50,998 bases of DNA from positions 1 through 50,998 of the forward strand of contig NW_020194663.1 of assembly GCF_002865645.1 (NCBI RefSeq), written 5' to 3'. Under the pieces are notes generated by a model. It saw nothing but the letters and a program-made list of their open reading frames with translations. It searched no databases and was not told the DNA's origin. Position numbers and translations under genes: made by a program. This document shows, one piece after another, positions 14,401 to 26,289 of this stretch. Each line of letters opens with the position of its first letter. The first letter of the stretch is position 1. The DNA comes from Hyaloscypha bicolor E. Its lineage: Eukaryota > Ascomycota > Leotiomycetes > Helotiales > Hyaloscyphaceae.

Positions 14401-17400
14401 ATACTAGATATAGAAATAATAAAACTCAAGTATTTTATATATATAACTTTGAATTCTAATTTCTTAATATTTACTTAAAAGCTAGTAAGATATAAGTAGT
14501 CTAGTGCTTTTTATATATACTATTTGTACTTTATTAGATTCTTTAAATAAATAAGAATATTATTAAGATATATTATATAAAAGTTATCTAGATACTTAAA
14601 AAGTATATTATTTATATAATATTAATATATAGCCGGGCTATTTATAAAGCCTTTCTAAAGAATATTATATTTATATATTCTATAATAGATATGAAATATT
14701 ATTAGTTTCTAAGAGTTCGAGTTTATAGCTATATAATAGAAAGCTTAACAGATATCTAATTTAATATAGATCTTAGCCTTAGATAATTAACTTAAAGTCT
14801 TATTAATAAAGGAAAGGAAATATTAATTCTTTTAAATAATATTATTTAGGTAATAGAAATTAATATAAAAGTATAAACCTCTATTTGCTTTCTTTATAAA
14901 AAGAACTAGTAAAATAAAAGAAGCCTAACTAGCTTTAATAAAGCCCTTAGCTAGATTATCTTTTAAGAAATACTTGATTTCTAAAAGCTTTTAAGTAAAT
15001 TACTACTAGAGAAATTAATATCTAATATTCTCGGTTTCCTTTAGGCCTTTAATCTAAATCTTATAATTATATAATCTATAGGAAAAAAGCATATTAGATT
15101 TCTTTTTAAGGAAAATAAAGGCATATTTCTTAAATTCCGGAAGTAATATTCTTTATAGCTACTAAAGTACTATTTCTTCCGGTTATTAATTCTCTAGGCC
15201 AGAAATAGCTTCTTTTTTCCGAGCTTTAAGCTTTTTATTAATCTTATAAATAGAGATTTAACTAATAATATTATTTTCTCTCTTAGCTATATAATTAAAT
15301 ACTATAGAAATAAGAATAGCTAGATCTAATATTTATTCTTTATTAAGGACTTCTTCCTGCTTCTTTAGCTTTTATTTGAGTATTATATCTTAATTAGGCT
15401 ATAGAAGCTTCTTTTCTATAATCTTATATAATTTTATCTAATTAGTCCAAAAAAAAAAGACTACTTTAGAATAAAAGATTTCCAGAAATAGTTTATAATA
15501 GAATCTTATTAATTAATATTCTTTTAATACTTCTTATTAGGTTACTTCTTTAGCTATTATTATAAAATACTAATAATATAACCAAATTATATAGATTTAG
15601 GCTTGTTTCTTAGCTATATAAGCCTATATCTTCTATAATTAACTAGAATATTAATATATATTACCTATTTTCTATTAAGAATAATATTATAATCTCTAAA
15701 ATTTAGGATAATTATAGGTATATTAATACTTTATTTATTAATTAAAAGTAATACTTTTATATATTTCTTAGTAAATTTAGCTAGCTTTTTATTAAAACCG
15801 TATATAATATAGGATAAGAGAAGAAATTATAGTTTTATCTCTAAGAATTATTTTATAAGCTAAATAAGCTTTATATTAATAAAAGCATAATTATTAGCTC
15901 TAGTATTAATAAGGAAAGAAGACTTAATTCCTAATTTATTTATACTAATAATATAGGATATTATAAGAGTATTTCTTCTTATTAGATAAGTTAAGTTAAT
16001 TTCTACTAAATCTATATTATAAGCCCCTAAAATAAAGACTTTCTTTAGAAATACTCGTTTCCCGATTCTATACTAGAATTAGAGCTTAAATTCTCTAAAT
16101 ACTTTATTAGAATAATATATTCTAGTAAAATAGGAACTAAGCCTAGCTTAATTTTAAAAAGAGCTATTTTGGTTTCTTTATTATATAGAACCGGATAGTA
16201 TCTAATATAATAGCCAAACTCATTATAGTTATAATATTTAATAATTAAGAGATCTTTAGTTTTTATAGGATATTACTTATATTTATAAGGAAATATATAC
16301 TTAATAAAAGTAATTAATATAAACTCCTTGGGCTTCTTTTTAGAAATATATTTCTTAAAAATATACGGGAATATAATACTAGAAGTAAACTTGGCTAAAA
16401 TAGCTTTTATTTTCTTATATTCTTTAGTTTTCTTATATATAGCCTTAATTTACTAATTATTAGTAATATAGTACTAAGTAAAGCAAGTAGTATTAATAAA
16501 AGAATTATTATAATATATATATACTAATTCCTGGAGCTTTAGTAAGAGCTTCTTATTTAGTTTATATTTAATATCTTAAAAACTAATATTATCTTCTATA
16601 AATAGTTATAAGAAAAAAGTATAGAACTCCTGAAATATTTAACTGGAATATATTTAAAGCTTACTAAAGTTATAATAAGTATTCTATATCTTATTAGAGT
16701 TAGAATATAGATTCTTTAAATAAGAATAAAACTCTAAAAGCTAATAATACTAATTTGGACTATCTTTATTTATATAAGAGTTAGTTAGAATAAGAGTATT
16801 ACTAATAAGTCTATTAGAAATATAAATAATCTTAAAATCTTCTAAGAAATATAAATTAGTATTTCCTTATAACTTATTCTTAATCTGAACTAGCTAGTTA
16901 TTAAAGATAGTATAATTTCTAGTAAAGAGAATTAGATCTAGGAGCTTAGTAATTCTAGTATCTCTAAAAGAAGTATGAGATATAGAGAATCCTAGATAGA
17001 AATAAGCGAGAAATAGTTCGGAATTCTTTTAAAAGAAATTTGGAATAACTAGAGCAGAAGTAATTAGAGCTATTATAAGCTAATTCACTATAGCCATATA
17101 GTATTTAATATTATTCTCGAGCTTAGTATTATAGAACTTAGTATTCTCGAGAATAGCTTTATTATAACTATAGGTATTCTTATATAAAATAGCTCTTTAG
17201 ATATTTTTCTAATAATTCTTTATAATAATATTAATATCTGAGAGTAAGGTATTAGGTTCCTTGGCCTATTTATATAACTCTCTAGTAATAATATAGTCTT
17301 TAGTTTCTAGAAGCTTTATAATAAAAGTAAAGAGTTCTATTTCTATAGACTTATTTATAAATTCTCTAGAAATTCTAACGGGATATTTGGTTCGGAAAAG

Positions 17401-17895
17401 GCTACTAACGGAATGACCTGAACTAGTAGAAGCTTTACTAGAAGCCTTAGTAGAAGTTAATATAATTCCTGGTTATATAGTATTCTAGGAAATTAACCTA
17501 TTATACTTTTCCTCTATTATATCTTTCCTAGTAATCTTATTACTAGTATATATATAGGGCCTATAAGGTTATAGGATAAGGCTTAAGAGTAATAGTCAGG
17601 TTACTGGCCTATAGGTATCTATTACTCTAGAACTTAGTTAAAAAGTAGCCTTTATTTAAGGTTCTTTAATTTTCGGGTTTTTGGGAGAATTTCTAATATA
17701 TTACTAGTATATATTTATAAAAATACAAATACCTAATTTCTCTAAGAATTCTAAAGCTTTTTGCTTTTATTATTCTAAAGTCTATTATTTATATTTCTGA
17801 AATTCCGTTTTCTTAATAGTATCTATATTATTAATAGTTCTGAATTAGTTTATTTAAAATCCTCTATAGGATTAAAGGAAGAAAGCTTTAAATAC
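11453..17895 (-). pseudogene. degenerate gag-pol of nested Gypsy element
   Basis: On the minus strand 14547-14570 gives YLNNILIY, a RIP-altered YLDDILIY reverse transcriptase box. The gag-like side is at 15.5-17.9 kb: a block near 16,800-16,920 is clearly homologous to 19,580-19,720 in the outer element (shared AGAAATATAAATAATCTTAA). Stops are frequent throughout. A 294-bp foreign insert interrupts the pol half at 13486-13779. Confidence 0.65.
13486..13779. mobile_element. non-RIPed 294-bp insert, possible solo LTR or MITE
   Basis: Base composition changes abruptly to near-normal, with abundant CA, TG and CG dinucleotides, inside RIP-degraded Gypsy sequence. TCTAT occurs just before (13481-13485) and just after (13780-13784), consistent with a 5-bp target-site duplication. 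Read on the minus strand it begins TGTAAGGCTCC, LTR-like, but ends TATTATA rather than CA, so a solo LTR is not proven. It contains short palindromes such as GTCCCAAATTGGGAC (13572-13586) and TAGCCTAATTAGGCTA (13527-13542). It has no coding capacity. Confidence 0.6.
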
Positions 17896-18169
17896 TATTA
17901 CGGGTATAGTATTTAGGGCTTAGAAAGTAAGATAGAAGGTCTTTTATAAAGATAATTTAAAGCTAAGAAAGAGAAAACTAGAATATAGGAGATTATAAGA
18001 GAATATATATATCCTATAGTATACTAGTCCCGAAGGGGCTTAGCCTTCTAAATATTTCTAGTATATTTCAAGTATATTTCCCTAGTAAGGCAGTCATATT
18101 ATATATATCTAGAAGGCATCTGGTATCTAGTAAGGTATTTCAGATACCGGATATCTGAGAATTATAATA
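17896..18169 (-). repeat. LTR of nested Gypsy element (5' LTR relative to the minus-strand element)
   Basis: 274 bp, partner of 11179-11452. It starts TATTACGGG (ancestral TGTTACGGG) and ends ATAATA. It is less RIP-altered at its start than the other copy. Confidence 0.88.
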
Positions 18170-18174
18170 TTAAC

Positions 18175-20385
18175 TAGATTTTATAGCTTTTCTTTAAATA
18201 ATATAGTTTTAATATTTCTATTTCTAATTTAGGAGAAACTTCTATATTTTTTAAAGCTACTTATATTTCTCTATAATATTAAACTTAATTCTTTTATTAT
18301 ATATAGCTTTCTAAGCCTGGCTTAGAAAAAAAATAAAGAAGTTTTCTTTTTATAAACTAAGGTTTCTAGAACTTATTTATAGCTATAGCTTTATTTCTTC
18401 TATTTATATTTTCTTAGTATTAGTTACTTTTCCCAGATTCTAAGTTTTTATATATAATAATTAGAACCTTATCCTAATTCTTTTTTCTAGGCTAATTATT
18501 TAGCTAGATTAATTTTCTATTCTTATAATTAATTAGAATACTAATATTTATAAACTATTATTATTTCGAAATTATATTATATTTATCTAGTTTTATAACT
18601 TATATAAATACTAGAATCTTTTATTAATTAATTAAAAGTATAAGCTTAATATAATAAGTAATAAATATAGCCTACTAATTATTAAATTCCCTTATATTAT
18701 AGGATAATACTAATTAAGTAAGCTTAATATCTAGAAATTATTTAATTATTTTTATAAACTTGAAATTAATAAAAGTATATCTATTTACTCTAGTATTAAT
18801 AAGAAAAGAAGTCTTAATATCTAATCTATTATTACTAATTATATAAGAGAATATAAATATTTTATTTCCTAGTAACTAGCTTAAATTAACTTCTATTATA
18901 TTTATATAATATAGCCCTAAAAAGAAAACTTTTTTTAAAGATTTTTATTTCCCTATTCTATATTCTTAAATAGCTTACTTATAATAAGTATTACTAGCCT
19001 AGCTACTAAAACTTGCTTTATATATTCTATTTTAGGCTCTAAATAGTTTCTAGATATATAACTAAATCTATTATAGTTATAGTATTTGAGATCTAAAAAT
19101 CCGGGCTTTAGGATAATAAACTTATTTATTATTAGAGTTTTAGAAGCAGGCTTTATATAAGAAGTACCTTCTAAGCTTAGCTTATCTATATCTTTATTAG
19201 CTTTCTTAAATACCTAGTTTTTCTTTTTATAATAAGCTCGGATTTATTAGTTATTTATAATATAGTATTATATAAACTTTATAATATAAATAGCCGGATT
19301 ATTATAATATATAACTATAATCTCTTAAAGCTTTAGGTAAGCTTATTATTTAGGTTATTCTTAAAGTTCTATAAGTTAATATTTCTATTTATTATATATT
19401 TTAGAAATAGAATATAAAATTCCTAAAAAGTCTAGCTCTTTTTTATAAATAGTTTCTTAAAGACTTATTAAGTATTATATTCTTTATTCAGGTTATTATA
19501 TAGCTTTTCTAGATAAGTATATAGTTCTCTAATAGTCTTATATATATATTAATTATCCTGGTTTAGATAAAGGAAAATTAATATAAGAATATAGTTATCT
19601 ATATAGCTAGAAATATAAATAATCTTAAAATTCTCTATTTAGTAAATATTAGAATTACTATAGAGCTTATTCTTAATCTAAACTAACTAATTATTAAAAG
19701 TAATACTATTCTTAGTTATATTTTTAAAGATAGGAAAATTAGGGAATTTAATTAAATATTTATTTTCTAGAATAGGGAAACTAGTTATTTCTATAGGCTA
19801 TATAATAAGCTTCTTAATAATAGCTTTATTATTTTATAGAACTTGCTTAATTTTTCTTAGCTAATTATAATAATTCTTGCTATAAATAAGAATATTATAT
19901 ATTTTTAGAATTAGCTTAATAATTTCCTTATATAAAGCTTCTAGGCTCTAAAATAATTCTTGGAAGTTTGTTTTTAATAAGGCAGGTTTCTCTTCTTTCT
20001 TGGCTCTCTAAAAAAGAATATTTCTTCTATTATAAGATTTAATGAAATATTCGGATTCTTTAGGAAACTTAATAAAAGGCTCTAGTATATCTTCTAGTAA
20101 TATACTAGTAGTATCTTATACTATAGCTTCTTCTAACTTATTTAGTTATTCCGAAACTTGCTTTCTTATAGATTTTCGTTTAATAATAAGATTATTAGCT
20201 TATCTATTTATTTAGCTAGTTTAGGGCTTTCTTATCTAGTTATTCTAGGGTTTTCTTTTATTCTAATATTAGTTAACTAGTATAGGAGTAATTATAGTAT
20301 ATTATATCTATATTTATTAAAAACTAATTAAATAAGTATTATTTAAATTCTTTATAGAATTTAGAAATAGGAAAGCTTTGAATTA
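18175..20385 (-). pseudogene. degenerate gag-side internal region of outer Gypsy element
   Basis: This segment continues the outer element beyond the nested insertion. It shares blocks with the nested element's gag-like region (for example 19,600-19,700 against 16,800-16,920). No reading frame is intact and no zinc knuckle is legible. Confidence 0.55.
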
Positions 20386-20665
20386 TATTATAAGTATAAG
20401 ATCTAGGGCCTAGAAAATATAATTAGACTATTTCTATTTTAATAATTTAAAGCTAAAAAAAGAAGAGGATCTTAAAGAAACTTCGGATCTAAATAATTAC
20501 AAGCTATATATAAGTCTATATACTAGCTTAAGCTCGGGACTATATATAATAATCAGGTAACTATAAATATCTTATTTAGATACCAGATGCCTTTTTTAGA
20601 TACTAGATATCTTATTAGCTCTAGTCTAACTCCTACTAGTATTATATATTATAATAACTATAATA
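20386..20665 (-). repeat. full LTR of outer Gypsy element
   Basis: About 280 bp beginning TATTATAAGTATAAG and ending CTATAATA, related to the nested element's LTR at its start (TATTACGGGTATAG, then AGGGC). Its last ~109 bp match 7672-7780. Confidence 0.65.
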
Positions 20666-23590
20666 GTATATTTCTATATAAATTCTTTAATAATTAGCTT
20701 TTATAAATCTTTTTTAATTAATTAATTCTAATAATTATATTTTAAAACAAGGTAAATAAAATAAAGGCTTAATAAATTATTAATTAAATAGAAAATACTA
20801 TAAAAAAAACAAGGAAAATATAAAATAAATATAAAAGAAAATAAAGAAATATACTAATATTAAATATTATTTTATAAACTTTAAAATAGAAAATAATATA
20901 TATATATATTAATAAAGAAATATAAAATATAATATTCTAATTATAAGCTAGATTACTAAATAGCCGGGTCTTATTAAATATTATATTAAATTAGTAACTT
21001 CTATAAGATTAAACTATCTAAAAATATTAAAATTCATAATATATTCTTTTTTAATTATTTATATAAGATTATTAATAATTTATTATTTAACTAGAAAAAT
21101 GAATTACTATTATTAATTCCAGTAATTATAAATCAAAAATATAAAATATAAAATATTCTAATATTAAAAATAAAATAAAATAAACTTCTATATAAAATTA
21201 GTTAGATTAAATATAATAAAGACTTTAATTAGTATTTGACTTCTAATCTAAAATACTTTTTCTATAAGTCATAAAACTATTACTTAGCTAATTAATAATA
21301 ATTAATTAGATAAAAGCCTAGAAAAACGAAATAGAAACTTATAATAATTTAAATAATAATTCTATAATATTTATTTATTTAAAAATAAGCTTTTTCTAAA
21401 AAAGAAAATAATATTATAATTTAATATTATATCTAGCTTAATATTTATTATTTAATATCTGAATTTAATATCTAGTATCTAATATCTGAAATTATATAAT
21501 AATTATATATAATTAAACTAAAAGAAGCTTTATTAGGCCGAGCTATAAATAAGGAATTATAAATATTTAAGAAATCTTAGTTTAAGATTTCTTTTTTTTT
21601 AGTTTAGTTTTCTTAATAAATAATTCTTTTATAAATACTTTATTTATAGGCTTTTTTTATAAGATTATAATAATATATATATAATATATTAAATAAAATA
21701 AAATAATTAATATTATTCTTATTTTATTTAAATATAAATTCCGTTATTTATATTTTATTTATAAATAATTTACTAAAGAACTAATTTTAGAAGTTTTAAG
21801 CTATATATAAAAAAGTATACTTTTTTCTTTTTAAAATAAAACTATTTATATATTTATATTTATAAATCCTTTTATTATTTTATATAAATTATTTTAATTT
21901 TATGTATAAAATTCTTTTTTATTTAATATAATTTTTATTTATATTAAAATAAATCTTATTTTATTTTATAAATTATTATAGCTTTTAATTATATTTATAT
22001 AATTTGTTTTTATAAGCTTATTTTTTAAATTCTTTTTATATTTATAACTTTTTTATATTTTATTTATATTTATAATACTAATATATAAGATTTCTTTTTT
22101 AAAAGAATTATATTTATATATTATCTATAATTTTAAGCTAAATTTTAAAGCTTTTGTTTTATATATTAAATTATTATTTTTATTTTCTTAGTTTTATATA
22201 TATATATATATATTAAACCTAGCTTTTAATTTATAATATAAATTAATTATAAAATTTCAATTTTTTTAATAATATATTTCTTTTTTTAAAAAATAATTAG
22301 ATTTAATACTTATAATAATAATTTAAGAAATTTAAGAAAATATAAATAGATTTATAATAATTTATTAAATTAAAGTTTAAAACTTATTAATACTTTTCTT
22401 ATTAATATATTTATTTAATTATATTACTTTTCTTTTTTTTTTCTTTTTTTTTCTTTTTTTTAAAAATTAAATTAAAAAAATTATTATTAATTATATTAAA
22501 AATAAAAGAATTTAAATTTAAAAAATACTTTTAGTTCTTATTTTTAGTTTCTAATATTTAGGCGAATTTTAAACTTTTAATAATAAATTTATTATATATA
22601 TTTATTATAAAATTATAATTAATATATAATATATAATTATAAGCTATTATAAATCTAATAATATTTATTTATTTATTATTTAATATCGAGTTATTAATTA
22701 TTTAATTTTAATAAAAAAGCTTTATATTAATATATATATTTTAAATCCGCTTTATTTTTATATTTGTTTTTTAATTATTAATTATAATTATAACTATAGC
22801 TACATTAATACTAAGCCTAATTAAATTATATAATTTATAATATTTTTATATTTTTAATTAAAGATTTGCTTAAAAATCTTATAATTATATTTTTAAAAAG
22901 TAATTAATTTAATATATATTAATTAATATTATAAATATAATATTTAAGGCCTAAAAACCAAAATAAAGATTTTTTATAAAAAGCTATTAAAAAGTATATA
23001 TATCTTATAATATATTAGTTTTTTAAATATATTCTTCTAATAAAGTAAATATATTATATATATTATTATATAATAATAAGTTATAACAAAATATAAGTAA
23101 TACTAATTAAATAATTATATTAGCTAATTAAGGCAAAAGCTATATTATAATAATTAAAGAGAAAAAACTAGTAATTTATTAAAAAATAAAAAATTCTTTT
23201 AGAATATTATTCAAGTTATTAAATTTATTAAATAAATAATATATTTATTTCTAGTTTCTTAAATAATAGTTATAGTTTTATTTTTAATATATTAGTAAAG
23301 TTATTAAAATATATTTCTAATTATAATATCAATATTAAATTTTAATATTTAATATTATATTAATAATATATTTTTTAATAACTATTATTACTTTATTTAA
23401 AGTCATTAATTTCTTATATTAAAAGAAGCTCTTATTTAAAATATTTATTTGATTTTAATAATTAGTTTATTTATTCTCGTAATTATATTACTTTTTTTTT
23501 AAATATAATATAATTTATCTAATACTAACTTTCCTTTCCCTATTTAATTATAGCTTTATTTATAAAGGAATATATTTCTAGTCGACCTGA
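20666..23590. repeat. extremely AT-rich RIP-degraded tract
   Basis: The most AT-extreme part of the window, with long A/T runs (poly-T with interspersed C around 22,430-22,460) and (TA)n tracts near 22,200. Apart from a decayed LTR-like block at about 22,930-23,070 I recognise nothing. The composition changes to normal around 23,580-23,600. Confidence 0.75.
22928..23072 (-). repeat. strongly decayed LTR fragment of the Gypsy family
   Basis: The blocks ATATTTAAGGCCTAAAAA, TTTTTTATAAAAAGCT, TATATATCTTATAATATA and CTAATAAAGTAAATATATTA align in order with the nested element's LTR (17,905-18,110) with gaps. It would be an older solo LTR or fragment. Confidence 0.45.
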
Positions 23591-24027
23591 TTTTACTTAT
23601 TTTTCTAGCCATATATATTCTAATATGCTTTTTTCTTATAATGGAAATCTTTCGAAGCCTCTACTTTTTACTACCCGAAGCATTTATTAATACCTGGTCT
23701 GGGTCTTTCTCACATTTCACCGGATAAGAGGATTCATGCTTTCTTTATTAAGATATTTTTCTGCACCTCTTCAAGGCAGCGAATTTACACAAATCGCATT
23801 CTAGAACCGAGTCAAGCTTGGGAGTCATGGCAAGATGCTATGCTACAACATTCAAAGTAACTTTGAAAAATGAAGCTTGATATATATGGAGACATTACGG
23901 CCCAGGCACTCGGCGTTTATCGAATCTTAATAGTCATATATAATTGCGGCACGCAGGTAATTGAATTAGTTGAGCGGTTTATTGCAAGTGTTATTTCCCA
24001 ATTTAATTCTATTATTTCCATCTAGAG

Positions 24028-25950
24028 TTACTCCTTTTTACAAAGTGAAACAGAAATATCCTTCAAGATCGACCGTGTCTCTTTGTCGTTTGCCCGAAAC
24101 AGCCTTCCTGATACGTCGTCCAAATAAATCTCAGAAAGTATCGATGACTTGAAAGCAAAATCAATTAACGGATATGATGATATTTTAGGTAATCGTCTTT
24201 GTGAAGCCCAGAGCCAAAGCCAACATGGCACTTTCAAGAACCAAAAAAGTCATGAACATATAATGATTTATTACAATCCTCGTATAAGGCTTGGTAATTG
24301 ATGCGGTCGTATAAAACTCGGGAGGTAAGCCGGAAACTATTTATGTTGCCTTAAGCTGGGTGTTTCCGAAATTGTTTGAGTTGAACTGCTAGATGGGGAA
24401 GGCAAGTAAACTTTGCAGAACGTTATAAAGCTCGTTTGACCAATAACTGCTACTGAGCTGATCTGTAGAAGTCCAGAAGACTCCGGCAATGGAAGATGGA
24501 GCTGGGATGCCAGAGGCGTTGAAATCGAGGAGCCAGCCCATAGCGAGGCGGTATGATGGAAGATCAAGATTGCCGTTTATAGTTGGTTCTCCGACATCAA
24601 GGACTGACCTGATAGTGTAGTTTAGGCGGGAAGTTACTATACTAGCTTTGCGACTGAATACCGAGAAGGTTGTGGTCAGATTCGGAGACGAACCAGAATC
24701 AATACACTCGCCACCGTTGGTGCCATTTGTGCATACGTAGATTCCTAGAAACTTTAGTATTTTCCTTCGAGCTAATGAAGGGAATTTCATACCAGCTAAA
24801 TATGATCCATATATCTAAAGATTCTCTGAAGCACACAATCGAACTCCAACTAAAACCCCAGCAGATCCATACACCGCACACTCACTATTTGAGAAGGAGT
24901 GACTATTCTTGATACCCCGTGTAAACTCAATTTGAGTCGCTGGCAAGTTATAGATATTTATTAAAGGGTACGAAGAATAGCCCATTGGTGGCCAGGGAGT
25001 CGTCATCGAGAGGCCACCAGTGAAGAGATCCGAGTCACATGGACTATCTGTACTTCCACAGGACTTGTTAATAGACTCGGCAATAGTTGCTTGCATTGGA
25101 TTCCCGACAAGGTTGTAAGACATGGCCATCAAGATGAACGGCGCAATTGTATGCACATATCCCGGTTGACTGCTCTGAAGGCCCTCCAGAAACGAGTGGA
25201 CATAGGAGCCATTAAAAGCACCAACTCCGGCTGTGACTTCGTAAGTATGCACGGGATCGTATTCTATTATTAATTCTGTCTTGACTGAGTACAGCATTAG
25301 CTTCTACCCCCTCTGTTATATATTTACACTCACGAAACAACAAGATTCCTGTAAGCCAACTGGCAACGATAATAAAAATCCTTGTTATGATCAGTGAATC
25401 CCTAAATTATGAACAGAGCTTGTGGAAGTTACCTCAGAAATGCCCAACTGCGCTCAACAGCTCTTGACTGGGTATCGACTAACAAGCCAAGTACTCCCAT
25501 GGCCCCAGTTGCAGGCGAAATCCCAAGGAGTTGGGGGCATTTTATGCTTTTACCATCACTGATAAGAGCCCATTGTATGGGTCCAAATGCATTAGATAAA
25601 GCTACCGTTGTCAATGTTGCAAGTAGGCCTTGTAAGATTCGAAGAACGGCAATTACGGAGCCAACCTCAATATTGAATATCGCATGCAAAGTATTTGTTG
25701 CATTGTTTGTTAACTGGCTTGAGAACGCAGCATTGGCATACCATGCTGTGAGGCCAAAGATTCCCGTTGTTAAGACGGCGAGGAAAAGGAGGAAACCGGT
25801 ATGTGCAAGCGTTGAGCGACGAGTTGTACGGGTTTCGCCTCCTTCTATGGGCACCGAGGTTGTGTTGAAGGTGAACTCGGCTTTTGGGTCGAGTTGTTGG
25901 AGGCGATCATTATTTTTGACACTCCGAGCCTTGTTTGTTAGAGTTTCCAT
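24028..25950 (-). pseudogene. uncharacterised fungal multi-pass membrane protein, broken by three stops and a frameshift
   Basis: The reading frame starts at ATG 25950 and can be followed through exons 25433-25950, 25334-25380, 24793-25284 and from 24744 down. Introns are 25381-25432 (52 bp), 25285-25333 (49 bp) and 24745-24792 (48 bp), all GT..AG. Hydrophobic segments are the first near residues 52-74 (TLAHTGFLLFLAVLTTGIFG), another around IAVLRILQGLLATLTTV, the short exon 2 (IFIIVASWLTGILLF), and one near the C terminus (FLVLESAMLALALG). In-frame stops are TAG at 24815-24817, TAG at 24389-24391 (ending PI, then QFNSNNFG) and TAA at 24341-24343. A frameshift lies in the last membrane segment (about 24,190-24,230), after which LPKISSYPLIDFAFK continues in another frame to 24028. 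At least two stops fit RIP changes (TGG to TAG, CAA to TAA). Function unknown. Confidence 0.8.
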
Positions 25951-26289
25951 GTCTATTGTTCTTGGTCTAAGAGCAGGACTGGGGAATTTGGAGTGAGCGA
26001 AGCAAAATATTTAGGTTCAATCTTGACGCACCGATCTGATGGTCGCAAGGCTCCACGGCTGAAACTAGTCCAGCAATGTGTAATGTGACACACGGGACGC
26101 AGGAGAAGGCGCACTTCGCATGGCAACACTGCCACGACACACCACTAGAATTGGCTTGATCCAAGACACTGAATTGGCCATTAGCGTGTCGATCTTCACC
26201 TTCTGGAGTCACATGCTAAGTTACATTGGCTGATAGCTGAGCATCTCGCATGTAAGAAGAAGCCACTGCTGCACTGCATACGGTTTCGG

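Larger units (their letters stand above)
11179..18169 (-). mobile_element. nested, structurally complete Ty3/Gypsy-like retrotransposon
   Basis: Two direct repeats of exactly 274 bp (11179-11452 and 17896-18169) bound a minus-strand internal region. The sequence TTAAC occurs immediately outside both ends (11174-11178 and 18170-18174), a 5-bp target-site duplication. LTR ends read TATTA...ATAATA, which is what RIP makes of the canonical TGTTA...ATAACA. A purine-rich tract on the minus strand (plus 11453-11462, TTACTTTCCC) adjoins the 3' LTR. Total length is 6991 bp, or about 6.7 kb without the insert at 13486-13779. No intact reading frame remains. Confidence 0.88.
7672..20665 (-). mobile_element. 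outer Ty3/Gypsy-like LTR retrotransposon, interrupted by a nested copy
   Basis: A partial LTR at 7672-7780 matches the 3' part of a full LTR at 20386-20665. Between them lie a pol-like region (7781-11178) and a gag-like region (18175-20385), both in minus orientation and separated by a complete nested Gypsy element. Sequence just inside the left LTR is T-rich on the plus strand, which is a polypurine tract on the minus strand. The whole element is RIP-degraded and has no coding capacity left. The first ~170 bp of the left LTR are missing and were not found left of the long-TIR element. Confidence 0.7.

Noticed and set aside
22430..22460. Regularly spaced T-run/C pattern considered as a CRISPR-like or satellite array
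   Set aside because: It is a simple poly-T tract with interspersed C; there are no spacers, and CRISPR arrays are not expected in a fungal nuclear genome.
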